Shown: in pieces, positions 1-5,713 of the stretch
Position numbering within the stretch: position 1 is the first letter of the stretch
How the letters are laid out: the number at the start of each line of letters is the position of its first letter
Source of the DNA: Eubacterium sp.
GTDB taxonomy: Bacteria; Bacillota; Clostridia; Lachnospirales; Lachnospiraceae
Length of the DNA stretch: 6,456 nt
Direction of reading: 5' to 3'
Assembly: GCA_017445525.1 (NCBI GenBank)
Contig: JAFSTZ010000339.1
Coordinates: 1 to 6,456, forward strand
The notes under the pieces: model-generated
What the model was told of the DNA's origin: nothing
The model's database searches: none
What the model saw: the letters and a program-made list of their open reading frames with translations, nothing else
Position numbers and translations under genes: made by a program

Positions 1-368
1 CTTTCCGACGTCGCACCGACGTCTATTTCTTGCCACAGATACTGTGCCCCCTCCAAAAGCCATATGATCGCTTTCAACAGGTACAGATAATCCACAGCTT
101 TTTCCTCCAACTCCTCTTCTGTCAAAGTGACTTCGCCCTCCGTATCATAGGCTTCGCCTAGACTGATCACGTCTTTGTGCATGGCTCTCAACTCATCCAG
201 TAGAGGAAGTATGGTTTCTCTTTTTCCGACAACACATACGCGGTTGTAGATGCAACTTCGGATGAAATAATCCTTCTTTCTCATACCGCTTGCATGGATC
301 CTTGCTTCAATCTCACGTCGTTCATAATCTGAGATTCTAAAACTGATTGTTGGAAACTTGTGGCTCAT
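1..368 (-). CDS. MobC-like ribbon-helix-helix mobilisation accessory protein (C-terminus outside window)
   Basis: The first 122 residues are visible, starting MSHKFPTISFRISDYERREI; the stop lies beyond the left edge. The N-terminus fits a ribbon-helix-helix fold: a beta strand (about residues 6-12, TISFRIS), helix A (13-29) and helix B (30-41, RKKDYFIRSCI). An acidic stretch (75-92, EGEVTLTEEELEE) and a helical Leu/Tyr/Trp-rich segment (93-114) follow. Similar small proteins in Clostridia elements are annotated as MobC-type relaxosome proteins, which bind oriT DNA and help the relaxase. The ATG at 368 overlaps the integrase stop as ATGA, and an AGGAG lies 11 nt upstream inside the integrase gene, so translational coupling is likely. 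The family is recognised by pattern rather than by a search; a transcriptional regulator of the same fold is the main alternative. A relaxase gene would be expected just beyond position 1. Confidence 0.78.
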   Translation of the reverse strand, partial: MSHKFPTISFRISDYERREIEARIHASGMRKKDYFIRSCIYNRVCVVGKRETILPLLDELRAMHKDVISLGEAYDTEGEVTLTEEELEEKAVDYLYLLKAIIWLLEGAQYLWQEIDVGATSE

Positions 369-1456
369 TTTTCATCACTCTCCTTTTCTAAAAATGCTTT
401 GTTCAGCTTATCTGCCATATTGGTTTGCTCCGACGGGAACATATGCGCGTACCGAAATGTAATGTCCGAGCTTTCGTGACCGACCCGGTTTCCGATAGCC
501 ACCGCTGTGAATCCCATATTGATAAGAAGAGATACCGCCGAGTGCCTCAGGTCATGGATACGAATTCTCTTGACCCCGCTTTTTTCTGACCCTCTGTCCA
601 TCTCATGATGGAGAAAGGATTTGGTGATCGGAAAGATTCGATCTGTCGGCAAGTAACCGTACAGCATCCCGAGATACTCCCGCAATTCTTCACACAGGAA
701 ATCCGGAATACTCACATCTCTCTTGCTCTTCGGAGTTTTCGGTTCCGTGATCACATCCCGTCCCTGTATCCTTTGATAGGATTTCGTAATATGAAGGATC
801 TTGTTGTCCAGATCGATGTCATTCGCGCATAGCGCCAGCAGCTCGCCCTCACGGATTCCGCACCAATACAGGATCTGAAATGCATGATATGAAATTGGTT
901 TGTCCTTCAGCACTTCGATAAACCGGAGATATTCTTCTTTTGTCCAAAAGCTCATCTCGTCCGATTCATTTTTCCCAAACGGCCCAGCCTTGATCACAGG
1001 ATTTTCCTTTAACTCGTAGAACCGGACTGCATGATTAAAAATCGCTGACAGTTCCGACTGCATGGTTCGCAGATATGTCGGTTTGTAGTTCTTTCCAGTT
1101 TTCGTCTTCATAGCTGCCATCTTGTTCTGCCATTTCAGGATATCCTTGGACTTAATCTCATTCATCTTTTTGTCCTTAAAAAACGGCAGAATCTTTTTTT
1201 CTACGATGGAAACTTTCGTATTCCATGTGTTTTCTCTGATCTTCGGCTTCATATCCGAAGAATACAGTTCCCAGAAGTCACCGAATGTCATATCCAGATC
1301 TGATGCCTCTTTGGCTCGAAAGTGCTGTTCCCATTCCAAAGCGTCACGCCTGGTAGCAAATCCTCGTTTCATCTTACGCTGGTTCTTACCTGTCCAGTCA
1401 GTATAATGAAATGAAACGTACCAACTGCCTCGATCTTCATCCTTATATGCTGCCAT
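365..1456 (-). CDS. Tyrosine site-specific integrase of the mobile element
   Basis: This 363-residue tyrosine recombinase should integrate and excise the element by strand exchange at attachment sites. An N-terminal arm-type DNA-binding domain (about 1-50; SWYVSFHYTDWTGK and RGFATRRDALEWE) precedes a SAM-like core-binding domain (about 55-150) and the catalytic domain (about 165-345). All catalytic residues are present: R202 (CGIREGEL), K240 (TEPKTPKSKR), H301 and R304 (HDLRHS), H327 (VGHES) and nucleophile Y336 (FRYAH). Length is normal for Tn916/ICE-type integrases. The start is set at the ATG at 1456, because a GTG nine bases upstream (1465) begins inside the SD core AAAGGAGGTG and cannot be the true start. 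It is driven by a consensus promoter at 1510-1538 and overlaps the downstream MobC-like gene by 4 bp. No frameshift or missing motif is seen, so it is probably active. Confidence 0.95.
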   Translation of the reverse strand: MAAYKDEDRGSWYVSFHYTDWTGKNQRKMKRGFATRRDALEWEQHFRAKEASDLDMTFGDFWELYSSDMKPKIRENTWNTKVSIVEKKILPFFKDKKMNEIKSKDILKWQNKMAAMKTKTGKNYKPTYLRTMQSELSAIFNHAVRFYELKENPVIKAGPFGKNESDEMSFWTKEEYLRFIEVLKDKPISYHAFQILYWCGIREGELLALCANDIDLDNKILHITKSYQRIQGRDVITEPKTPKSKRDVSIPDFLCEELREYLGMLYGYLPTDRIFPITKSFLHHEMDRGSEKSGVKRIRIHDLRHSAVSLLINMGFTAVAIGNRVGHESSDITFRYAHMFPSEQTNMADKLNKAFLEKESDEK

Positions 1457-1464
1457 CTGTCTCA

Positions 1465-1470
1465 CCTCCT
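1465..1470 (-). promoter_or_regulatory. Shine-Dalgarno site that fixes the integrase start
   Basis: AGGAGG within AAAGGAGGTG lies 8 nt before the ATG at 1456, an ideal distance. The alternative in-frame GTG at 1465 shares its first G with this SD, so the three extra residues (MRQ) of the longer frame should not be translated. Confidence 0.85.
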
Positions 1471-1477
1471 TTCTGTA

Positions 1478-1562
1478 TTCGCATATTTGTTAATGTGTAT
1501 CATGGATTCATTATACTTCGCATTTTTGTTAATGTCAAGCATCATTTCGCAAATTTGTTAAT
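1478..1562 (-). repeat. Three 17-bp direct repeats, probable operators of the integrase/regulator switch
   Basis: Read on the minus strand the units are ATTAACAAATTTGCGAA (1562-1546), ATTAACAAAAATGCGAA (1533-1517) and ATTAACAAATATGCGAA (1494-1478). They are identical except at the two bases after ATTAACAAA, and all have the same orientation. Start-to-start distances are 29 and 39 bp, differing by about one helical turn. The middle unit fills the spacer of the integrase promoter. The first lies upstream of it and 8 bp upstream of the regulator's -35. The last lies in the integrase leader before the SD. The XRE protein encoded at 1713-2276 is the obvious candidate ligand, by inference. The integrase's arm-binding domain or an unseen excisionase are alternatives, because XRE operators are more often palindromic. 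Confidence 0.82.
1510..1538 (-). promoter_or_regulatory. Perfect-consensus sigma-70/sigma-A promoter for the integrase
   Basis: On the minus strand TTGACA (1538-1533) and TATAAT (1515-1510) are separated by exactly 17 bp. Transcription would start near 1503, leaving a leader of about 45 nt before the ATG at 1456. A promoter this strong for an integrase would be expected to be held off most of the time, and the middle 17-bp repeat (1517-1533) lies between its two hexamers where a bound protein would block polymerase. Confidence 0.85.
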
Positions 1563-1569
1563 TTTCTTC

Positions 1570-1598
1570 TTTACAACACCGATTTTTCGTGCTATACT
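1570..1598 (+). promoter_or_regulatory. Promoter of the divergent XRE regulator gene
   Basis: TTTACA (1570-1575) and TATACT (1593-1598) are 17 bp apart, each one base from consensus, and a TG one base before the -10 (1590-1591) gives an extended -10. The nearest 17-bp repeat ends at 1562, just upstream of the -35. This arrangement could allow autoregulation or activation of this promoter while the integrase promoter is repressed. The predicted leader is about 108 nt long. Confidence 0.68.
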
Positions 1599-1638
1599 AT
1601 GTTCATAAAACTCAAACAGAGCTGATAAAGAGGGCAAA

Positions 1639-1701
1639 ACGAGGGTGACCTTGCTCGTGGTTCTCTTGTACTGCTGGCATCAAATGCCTGAACATTTTTT
1701 T
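1639..1701 (+). other. Leader of the XRE gene with two short stem-loops
   Basis: ACGAG (1639-1643) can pair with CTCGT (1654-1658). Further on, GGCAT (1676-1680) and ATGCC (1684-1688) form a 5-bp hairpin with a 3-nt loop. A run of seven T follows at 1695-1701, directly before the SD GGAGG at 1702-1706. This resembles a weak attenuator, but the stem is short and the T run starts 6 nt after it, so a regulatory role is uncertain. Confidence 0.28.
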
Positions 1702-1712
1702 GGAGGATAATC

Positions 1713-2276
1713 ATGACACTCGGTGAAAAAATCAAATTCATCCGCTCCTTTCGTAATATGACACAGGGAGAGCTGGGCACCACCATCGGATTACCCACAC
1801 GAGGCGCTGACAATCGCATCGCTCAATATGAAACCAACTACCGTGTTCCCAAACGGAATATGCTCATTGATATGGCATATGCCCTCAATGTCGATCCGCT
1901 TGTATTCATCCCGGATTACTACGGCTATCCGCAGGAAATCCTGCAATCACTCTTCTGGCTTGACACAGAGTACGGTGATGTCCTCACCCTCTTTCCTGTG
2001 GAACCCGGCAAGAAGAAATACAACACCGGTCACGAAATCCGCGGCGAATATGATGACAACGATGATATGTCATCGCTATCTATGGTTGGTCTTCTGATCA
2101 ACCACGAAGAGATCCAAGACCTCCTGCATGAATGGATGATTCGTAAACAGGAATTCAATGCCGGTGAAATCTCAAAGGATGAATATCTAGAGTGGAAACT
2201 CGGCTGGCCGGACACCTGTTCTGAAAAAGGTCCCATCCACAAACCTTGTAAACCAAAACACAAATGGAAAAAATAA
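1713..2276 (+). CDS. XRE-family helix-turn-helix regulator of the mobile element
   Basis: This 187-residue protein has an N-terminal HTH_XRE (Cro/C1-type) domain at about residues 4-66. The first HTH helix is TQGELGTTIG (17-26) and the recognition helix region is around NRIAQYETNYRVP (34-46). Family knowledge makes it a DNA-binding repressor or activator; its position, divergent from the integrase with repeated sites between them, makes it the likely master switch of the element. The C-terminal two thirds match no domain I recognise. That part has an aromatic segment (76-96, LFWLDTEYGDVLTLFPV), an acidic linker (112-119, EYDDNDD), a predicted helical segment (131-162) and a basic tail (KPKHKWKK). 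There is no metalloprotease HExxH or LexA-like Ser/Lys protease signature, so induction by self-cleavage is not supported. The start is clear: GGAGG is 6 nt before the ATG. Confidence 0.9.
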   Translation: MTLGEKIKFIRSFRNMTQGELGTTIGLPTRGADNRIAQYETNYRVPKRNMLIDMAYALNVDPLVFIPDYYGYPQEILQSLFWLDTEYGDVLTLFPVEPGKKKYNTGHEIRGEYDDNDDMSSLSMVGLLINHEEIQDLLHEWMIRKQEFNAGEISKDEYLEWKLGWPDTCSEKGPIHKPCKPKHKWKK

Positions 2277-2339
2277 GGATCACGAAACGGAATCCAGAAA
2301 ACAGAAAATATAGACTGAAAAAAAGCATTTATTCACGTA

Positions 2340-2370
2340 ATACCTTCAAACAGGTATCAAAAAGGTATCA
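2340..2370. repeat. AGGTATCA repeats near the element end, possible integrase arm sites
   Basis: AGGTATCA occurs at 2352-2359 and 2363-2370, in the same orientation and 11 bp apart (about one helical turn). An inverted ATACCT at 2340-2345 faces the first copy with a 6-bp spacer. Tyrosine integrases with an N-terminal arm-binding domain use short repeated arm-type sites just inside the element's end, and this cluster lies about 60-90 bp from the guaA stop. That role is inference. An operator or terminal decoration is also possible. Confidence 0.42.
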
Positions 2371-2378
2371 CGGAAAAG

Positions 2379-2426
2379 AACAACCCCTGACAACGCACGA
2401 TTTTACGCGATTTGTCAGGGGTTGTT
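2379..2426 (-). terminator. Strong hairpin terminator directly after guaA
   Basis: AACAACCCCTGACAA (2379-2393) and TTGTCAGGGGTTGTT (2412-2426) form a perfect 15-bp inverted repeat with an 18-nt loop. In the guaA direction (minus strand) the hairpin begins 2 nt after the TAG stop, and its 3' arm ends in TTGTT followed by CTTTT, which fits an intrinsic terminator. On the plus strand the tail (TTGTTTACTACT) is poorer in T, so termination of transcription arriving from the XRE gene is less certain. Whether the hairpin belongs to the host or was supplied by the element cannot be told from one junction. Confidence 0.75.
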
Positions 2427-2428
2427 TA

Positions 2429-2460
2429 CTACTCCATCTCTATTGTGCCCGGCGGTTTGC
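2429..2460. other. Probable attachment-site region in the 3' end of guaA
   Basis: These bases encode the conserved GuaA C-terminus ([10 protein letters not shown]) and the stop. Islands that use guaA recombine within these last codons and restore the reading frame, so the crossover core should lie here or just past the stop. No second copy occurs in the window, so the core sequence and exact boundary cannot be defined. The C-terminus ends IEME, whereas many bacteria end IEWE; the last codons could come from the element. Confidence 0.35.
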
Positions 2461-4096
2461 TCGTGCAGTCGTAGAGCACCCTGTTCACTCCCTTTACCTC
2501 GTTTACTATCCTATTAGTAGTGATATCAAGTATCTCCCAGGGCAGGTGTACCGCATCGGCCGTCATGAAGTCTGAGGTATGAACTGCGCGGAGGACGACG
2601 GCGTGGTCATAAGTACGACCGTCTCCCATCACGCCCACCGACTGCATGTTGGTGAGAGCGGCAAAGTACTGATCAGGCAGCCATACAGGATACAACCCCT
2701 TTCGATTTACAGCCTTCTGAGCTTTTGTGAGTTTATGACCTTCCGATGATTCATCAAAAGCAACAACTCCGGTCTTGATATTTTTAGCCGCTCCATCAAG
2801 CTCACCTGCTCTCCAGCGATCGATCCCCTTTGATATCTCCTCACGGTATATAGCGTCAGCATCCTGCACTATACGAACCTTCTCGGGAGTCACCTCTCCG
2901 ATGATACGCACACCGAGACCCGGTCCCGGGAATGGCTGGCGGCTGACAAGATACTCCGGGATCCCGAGCTCCCTTCCAACCTGTCTGACCTCATCCTTGA
3001 ACAAAAGCCTGAGTGGTTCCACTATCTCTTTAAAGTCGATATGATCAGGAAGTCCTCCGACATTGTGATGACTCTTTATGGTAGCGGATTTGCCGAGCCC
3101 CGACTCTATCACATCAGGATAGATAGTCCCCTGAACCAGATAATCCACTGCACCTATCTTTTTGGAAACCTCTTCAAAAACCCTGATAAACTCCTCACCG
3201 ATTATCTTTCTTTTCTCTTCGGGTTCGGATACTCCTGCCAGCTTTTCATAGTAACGGGAAGCTGCGTTCACTCTGATAAAGTTCAGATCGTAAGCCCCGT
3301 TAGGTCCGAAAACCGCCTCAACCTCATCGCCCTCATCCTTTCGGAGAAGTCCATGATCTACAAAAACGCAGGTCAGCTGTTTTCCTATAGCCTTTGACAA
3401 AAGAACCGCTGCCACAGACGAATCCACTCCACCGGATAAAGCACAGAGTACCTTCCCATCACCGATACGCTTTTTCAGTCCGACAACAGTATCCTGGACA
3501 AATGAAGACATCTTCCACTCGCCCCTGCAACCGCAGACCTGATATACAAAGTTCTCGATGATCTTCTGTCCCTCGACTGTATGATTCACCTCCGGATGGA
3601 ACTGAACCGCATAAAGCTTTTTTTGCGCATTTGCCATGCCTGCCACCGGGCAAACTCTGGTAGACGCCGTGATGGAAAACCCTTCCGGTGCTTCAGCGAT
3701 ATAGTCAGTATGACTCATCCAGGCGATGGTATCGATCGAAACATTTTTAAAAAGGATCGAAGAAGGCATGACGCTGACCTTGGTCCTGCCGTACTCACTG
3801 GTAGGCGCCGTGGCAACCTTACCTCCGAGAAGATGTGCCATCAGCTGCGCGCCGTAGCAGATCCCGAGTATAGGTATCCCAAGTTCAAAAATCTCTGCGG
3901 ATATGGATGGTGAATCCTCTTTATATGCGCTGTTTGGCCCTCCGGTAAATATGATCCCCTGAGGTGCCATCGCGCGTATCTCATCCATGGATATAGAATT
4001 AGGATAAACCTCACTGTAAACATTGCATTCACGAACACGACGGGCAATAAGCTGATTGTATTGCCCGCCGAAATCGATCACTATAATACGTTCCAT
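2429..4096 (-). CDS. guaA: GMP synthase (glutamine-hydrolysing)
   Basis: GuaA makes GMP from XMP, ATP and glutamine in the cytoplasm, the last step of guanine nucleotide synthesis. The class I glutamine amidotransferase domain (about 1-190) has nucleophile C80 (GICYG) with H167 and E169 (QFHPEV). The ATP-pyrophosphatase domain has the P-loop SGGVDSS (221-227). The C-terminal dimerisation domain includes [10 protein letters not shown] (386-395), [13 protein letters not shown] (486-498) and the terminal SKPPGTIE. At 555 residues it exceeds the usual 510-525 because extra sequence lies between YREEISK (417-423) and WLPDQYF (472-478). The ATG at 4096 follows GGGGAG by 11 nt. The gene ends in tandem stops TAG TAA and then a hairpin terminator. 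It may be transcribed from its own weak promoter (TTGTCA at 4214-4209 with a poor -10) or by read-through from the DUF308 gene. The identification is certain; only the insertion is odd. Confidence 0.98.
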   Translation of the reverse strand: MERIIVIDFGGQYNQLIARRVRECNVYSEVYPNSISMDEIRAMAPQGIIFTGGPNSAYKEDSPSISAEIFELGIPILGICYGAQLMAHLLGGKVATAPTSEYGRTKVSVMPSSILFKNVSIDTIAWMSHTDYIAEAPEGFSITASTRVCPVAGMANAQKKLYAVQFHPEVNHTVEGQKIIENFVYQVCGCRGEWKMSSFVQDTVVGLKKRIGDGKVLCALSGGVDSSVAAVLLSKAIGKQLTCVFVDHGLLRKDEGDEVEAVFGPNGAYDLNFIRVNAASRYYEKLAGVSEPEEKRKIIGEEFIRVFEEVSKKIGAVDYLVQGTIYPDVIESGLGKSATIKSHHNVGGLPDHIDFKEIVEPLRLLFKDEVRQVGRELGIPEYLVSRQPFPGPGLGVRIIGEVTPEKVRIVQDADAIYREEISKGIDRWRAGELDGAAKNIKTGVVAFDESSEGHKLTKAQKAVNRKGLYPVWLPDQYFAALTNMQSVGVMGDGRTYDHAVVLRAVHTSDFMTADAVHLPWEILDITTNRIVNEVKGVNRVLYDCTSKPPGTIEME

Positions 4097-4131
4097 ATTA
4101 TTATATTCTCCCCTTAATACTATATAAATCT

Positions 4132-4185
4132 GTCTGCGTATCAGGCAGACCGCCCGTGTGCAGAAGATGCCTGCTACTCACACGG
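4132..4185 (-). ncRNA. Tandem hairpins in the guaA leader (candidate structured RNA)
   Basis: On the minus strand CCGTGT (4185-4180) pairs with ACACGG (4159-4154), enclosing GCAG/CTGC (4174-4171 with 4163-4160) and a 5-nt one-sided bulge. A second hairpin, GTCTGC/GCAGAC (4150-4145 with 4137-4132), has a 7-nt loop. Competing pairings exist: ATGCC (4188-4184) with GGCAT (4171-4167), and CAGGCA (4173-4168) with TGCCTG (4147-4142). This is the layout of a switching leader, but no U tract follows and it matches no purine, PRPP, ZTP or other riboswitch consensus that I know. It may instead act as a weak terminator for the DUF308 gene upstream. Confidence 0.35.
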
Positions 4186-4251
4186 CATATGCAGATATAT
4201 ATCACTGCTGACAACGCTGTATCCGGAAAGCACAGGAAGGGAATGTGGCAG

Positions 4252-4851
4252 TTAATTATTATTCGCTGTACTATCCCCCTGAGTGCCTGCCGGTGTATCA
4301 GCCATGATCAGATCGGTCACCTTCTTCAGTCGAACCGAAAACATAACAGAAACTATGATATCAGTGATACCGCTGAATATAAATCCGATACCCATCATTG
4401 CAAAGAAAAATCCTCCCGCTCCAAACGGATTGATAAGCATGATAATACCGTAAACTATACCTATCATAGCCATGGCAAACGGAACCTGCCAATTGGTCGA
4501 ACGAAGTCGCATCAGATTGACCGAGCTCTGAAGCTTCATCACCCCGCTGACAAGGATCATGAATCCCATAACGATAAGCACCAGCTGTTCAAAACGTTCA
4601 ACATTTATGATTATCAGGATTCCTCCTATCATGGTGGAAAATCCTAAAACAAGATCATAGCTGTTTACTATCTGATTGGTATCAAGTCTCGTATACTGAA
4701 TCAAATTTACTATACCCATCGCTATCAATGCAAAAGCCAGGATATAAGATATCAGCTTCTGCACCTGACTCGGATACATGATAAGCACCACTCCGAGAAC
4801 GATGTAGGCGATAGCCATCACGATAATACTCCACTTCAGTTGCTTGATCAT
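4252..4851 (-). CDS. HdeD/DUF308-family integral membrane protein
   Basis: This 199-residue protein has six predicted transmembrane helices at about 7-26, 33-53, 66-84, 88-107, 124-142 and 146-171, arranged as repeated helix pairs with Gly-rich faces (YIVLGVVLIMYP, FALIAMGIVNLIQY, YGIIMLINPF). That pattern, with the short polar C-terminal tail (ADTPAGTQGDSTANNN), is typical of HdeD/DUF308 proteins. The enterobacterial HdeD is linked to acid stress, but the biochemical role is unknown for most members, including this one. AGGAGG lies 9 nt before the ATG. The gene starts 16 bp after the GDPD stop and its SD begins 1 bp after that stop, so the two are almost certainly co-transcribed and perhaps translationally coupled. 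A role in the membrane alongside phospholipid turnover is a guess from this pairing. Confidence 0.88.
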   Translation of the reverse strand: MIKQLKWSIIVMAIAYIVLGVVLIMYPSQVQKLISYILAFALIAMGIVNLIQYTRLDTNQIVNSYDLVLGFSTMIGGILIIINVERFEQLVLIVMGFMILVSGVMKLQSSVNLMRLRSTNWQVPFAMAMIGIVYGIIMLINPFGAGGFFFAMMGIGFIFSGITDIIVSVMFSVRLKKVTDLIMADTPAGTQGDSTANNN

Positions 4852-4867
4852 TTTTATAAACCTCCTT

Positions 4868-5599
4868 TTATAAGTTCACGTCGTTCATTGTAACCATGTC
4901 AACTCCCAACTCCTCAGTGACATGCTTATAATCTTTTTTTGTATTAACGGTCCACACATTTACAGTGAGTCCCTCGTCATGCAGCCTGTCCACATGCTCC
5001 TCGCGTATCAGCGTAAATCTGGAGTCGATCCCGATACCGTGTCCGATAAGCTTGTTGATCAGGTCGTCATTTACAGGGACATAGGAGTCTCTTGGTCTGG
5101 CTCCGTGAACATACTGCAACCTCTCCTTCGGAAAACAGAGATCATGTCTCAACCTCAGGATCGTTTTCGCAAGCCCGCTTATAAAAATAGTATGGTCAAA
5201 CATATCATAAGCTCTTACGATATCGATGATCTCCTGAAGCTCCCTATTCTCAAACTCCTCCTTCAGCTCTATGACAGCCGTCTTCTCAACCTTGGTGACG
5301 ATACTCAGATACCTCTGAAGAGTACATATAGTCTGAGTAGGCATCTCTTCTACCAGATTCCCTCCTGTCACATGGATCTTTGACAACTCTTCAAACACAC
5401 AGTCGGTTATATTCTTATGAACGCCGCACATCCTCTTGAGCGAGTTGTCATGTGATATCACATATCTGCCATCCAGCGTCTTCCAGACATCACACTCTAT
5501 ACCAAAACAATCAGTCTCCGCTGCCCTTCTAAACGAAACCTCCGTGTTCTCAGGCGCCCAGGCAGACAGTCCGCGATGCGCTATCCTCTTTACATCCAT
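4868..5599 (-). CDS. Glycerophosphodiester phosphodiesterase (GDPD family), cytoplasmic
   Basis: The 243-residue enzyme should hydrolyse glycerophosphodiesters (deacylated phospholipids) to sn-glycerol-3-phosphate and an alcohol. The GDPD TIM-barrel signature is complete: H8-R9-G10 with APENT (15-19), E35 and D37 (GIECDV), H50-D51 (ISHDNSLKR), E111 and K113 (VIELKE), and the C-terminal VNVWTVN (213-219). The final strand reads VDMVTMNDVN where many relatives have a GIxTDxP pattern, a mild variation. The start is placed at the ATG at 5599 because AGGAGG ends 7 nt before it; the ATG at 5605 is only 1 nt from the SD. The frame stays open upstream to 5815 and would add a basic, hydrophobic segment, but the only candidate start there is a TTG at 5713 without an SD, and that TTG lies in the -35 of the gene's promoter. 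Metal dependence and substrate are inferred from the family. Confidence 0.92.
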   Translation of the reverse strand: MDVKRIAHRGLSAWAPENTEVSFRRAAETDCFGIECDVWKTLDGRYVISHDNSLKRMCGVHKNITDCVFEELSKIHVTGGNLVEEMPTQTICTLQRYLSIVTKVEKTAVIELKEEFENRELQEIIDIVRAYDMFDHTIFISGLAKTILRLRHDLCFPKERLQYVHGARPRDSYVPVNDDLINKLIGHGIGIDSRFTLIREEHVDRLHDEGLTVNVWTVNTKKDYKHVTEELGVDMVTMNDVNL

Positions 5600-5606
5600 C
5601 TGCATC

Positions 5607-5612
5607 CCTCCT
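5607..5612 (-). promoter_or_regulatory. Shine-Dalgarno site that fixes the GDPD start
   Basis: AGGAGG within AAGGAGGG lies 7 nt before the ATG at 5599. The two neighbouring ATG codons (5605 and 5599) are in the same frame, so the choice changes the product by only two residues. Confidence 0.78.
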
Positions 5613-5684
5613 TGTACAGCAAATCCGTTTATAGATATATGACCCAATATCCTTTGATAACCTGTCCATATCCATACACAAGTT

Positions 5685-5713
5685 ATTATACCCAACAGAC
5701 CGAGAAAAATCAA
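5685..5713 (-). promoter_or_regulatory. Promoter of the GDPD-DUF308 operon
   Basis: On the minus strand TTGATT (5713-5708) and a perfect TATAAT (5690-5685) are exactly 17 bp apart. Transcription would begin near 5678, giving a leader of about 79 nt to the ATG at 5599. The promoter overlaps an open frame continuous with GDPD, which argues that this frame is not translated from here. It may also serve guaA by read-through, since no convincing terminator separates the DUF308 gene from guaA. Confidence 0.72.

Larger units (their letters stand above)
1..2428. mobile_element. One end of an integrative (conjugative or mobilisable) element next to guaA
   Basis: Three genes typical of an element's control end lie together: a MobC-like ribbon-helix-helix protein, a tyrosine integrase and a divergent XRE regulator. 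They stop at the 3' end of guaA, where host housekeeping genes begin. The 3' end of guaA is an established integration site for genomic islands and ICEs using tyrosine recombinases. Only one end is visible: the element runs off the left edge, so the second attachment repeat, the relaxase, any transfer genes and any cargo cannot be seen. The exact right boundary is inferred and could lie a few tens of bases either way, including inside the last codons of guaA. Whether the element is conjugative, only mobilisable or decayed is unknown, although the visible genes look intact. Confidence 0.72.

Noticed and set aside
5..23. CCGACGTC repeated at 5-12 and 16-23
   Set aside because: It falls inside the MobC-like coding frame (DVGATSE), and an 8-bp repeat there is not enough to claim a binding site or oriT.
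1457..1465. GTG start at 1465 for the integrase
   Set aside because: The codon begins inside the SD core; the ATG at 1456 has ideal spacing.
1478..1562. Three evenly oriented repeats as a small CRISPR array
   Set aside because: The units are only 17 bp, the gaps are 12 and 22 bp, and they overlap promoter elements; no cas gene is present.
2277..2428. tRNA gene as the integration target
   Set aside because: No cloverleaf or T-loop motif is present; the adjacent host gene is guaA.
1..2428. A new defence or toxin-antitoxin system within the element
   Set aside because: The three visible genes are explained as integrase, mobilisation accessory protein and regulator; cargo, if any, lies outside the window.
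2264..2575. Plus-strand open frame starting MEKIRITKRN after the XRE gene
   Set aside because: It runs through the hairpin into the antisense of guaA, has no SD and has no recognisable protein character.
3841..4047. Other open frames within guaA on both strands (for example 3041-3397, 3581-3913 and 3841-4047)
   Set aside because: They are shadows of an intact, highly conserved guaA frame, with no start signals or family motifs.
4097..4251. Purine-type riboswitch upstream of guaA
   Set aside because: The conserved loop and junction bases of the purine riboswitch are not found; only unclassified hairpins are present.
4156..4647. Plus-strand open frame opposite the DUF308 gene
   Set aside because: It is antisense to a convincing six-helix membrane protein, has a His/Lys-rich random composition, and lacks an SD.
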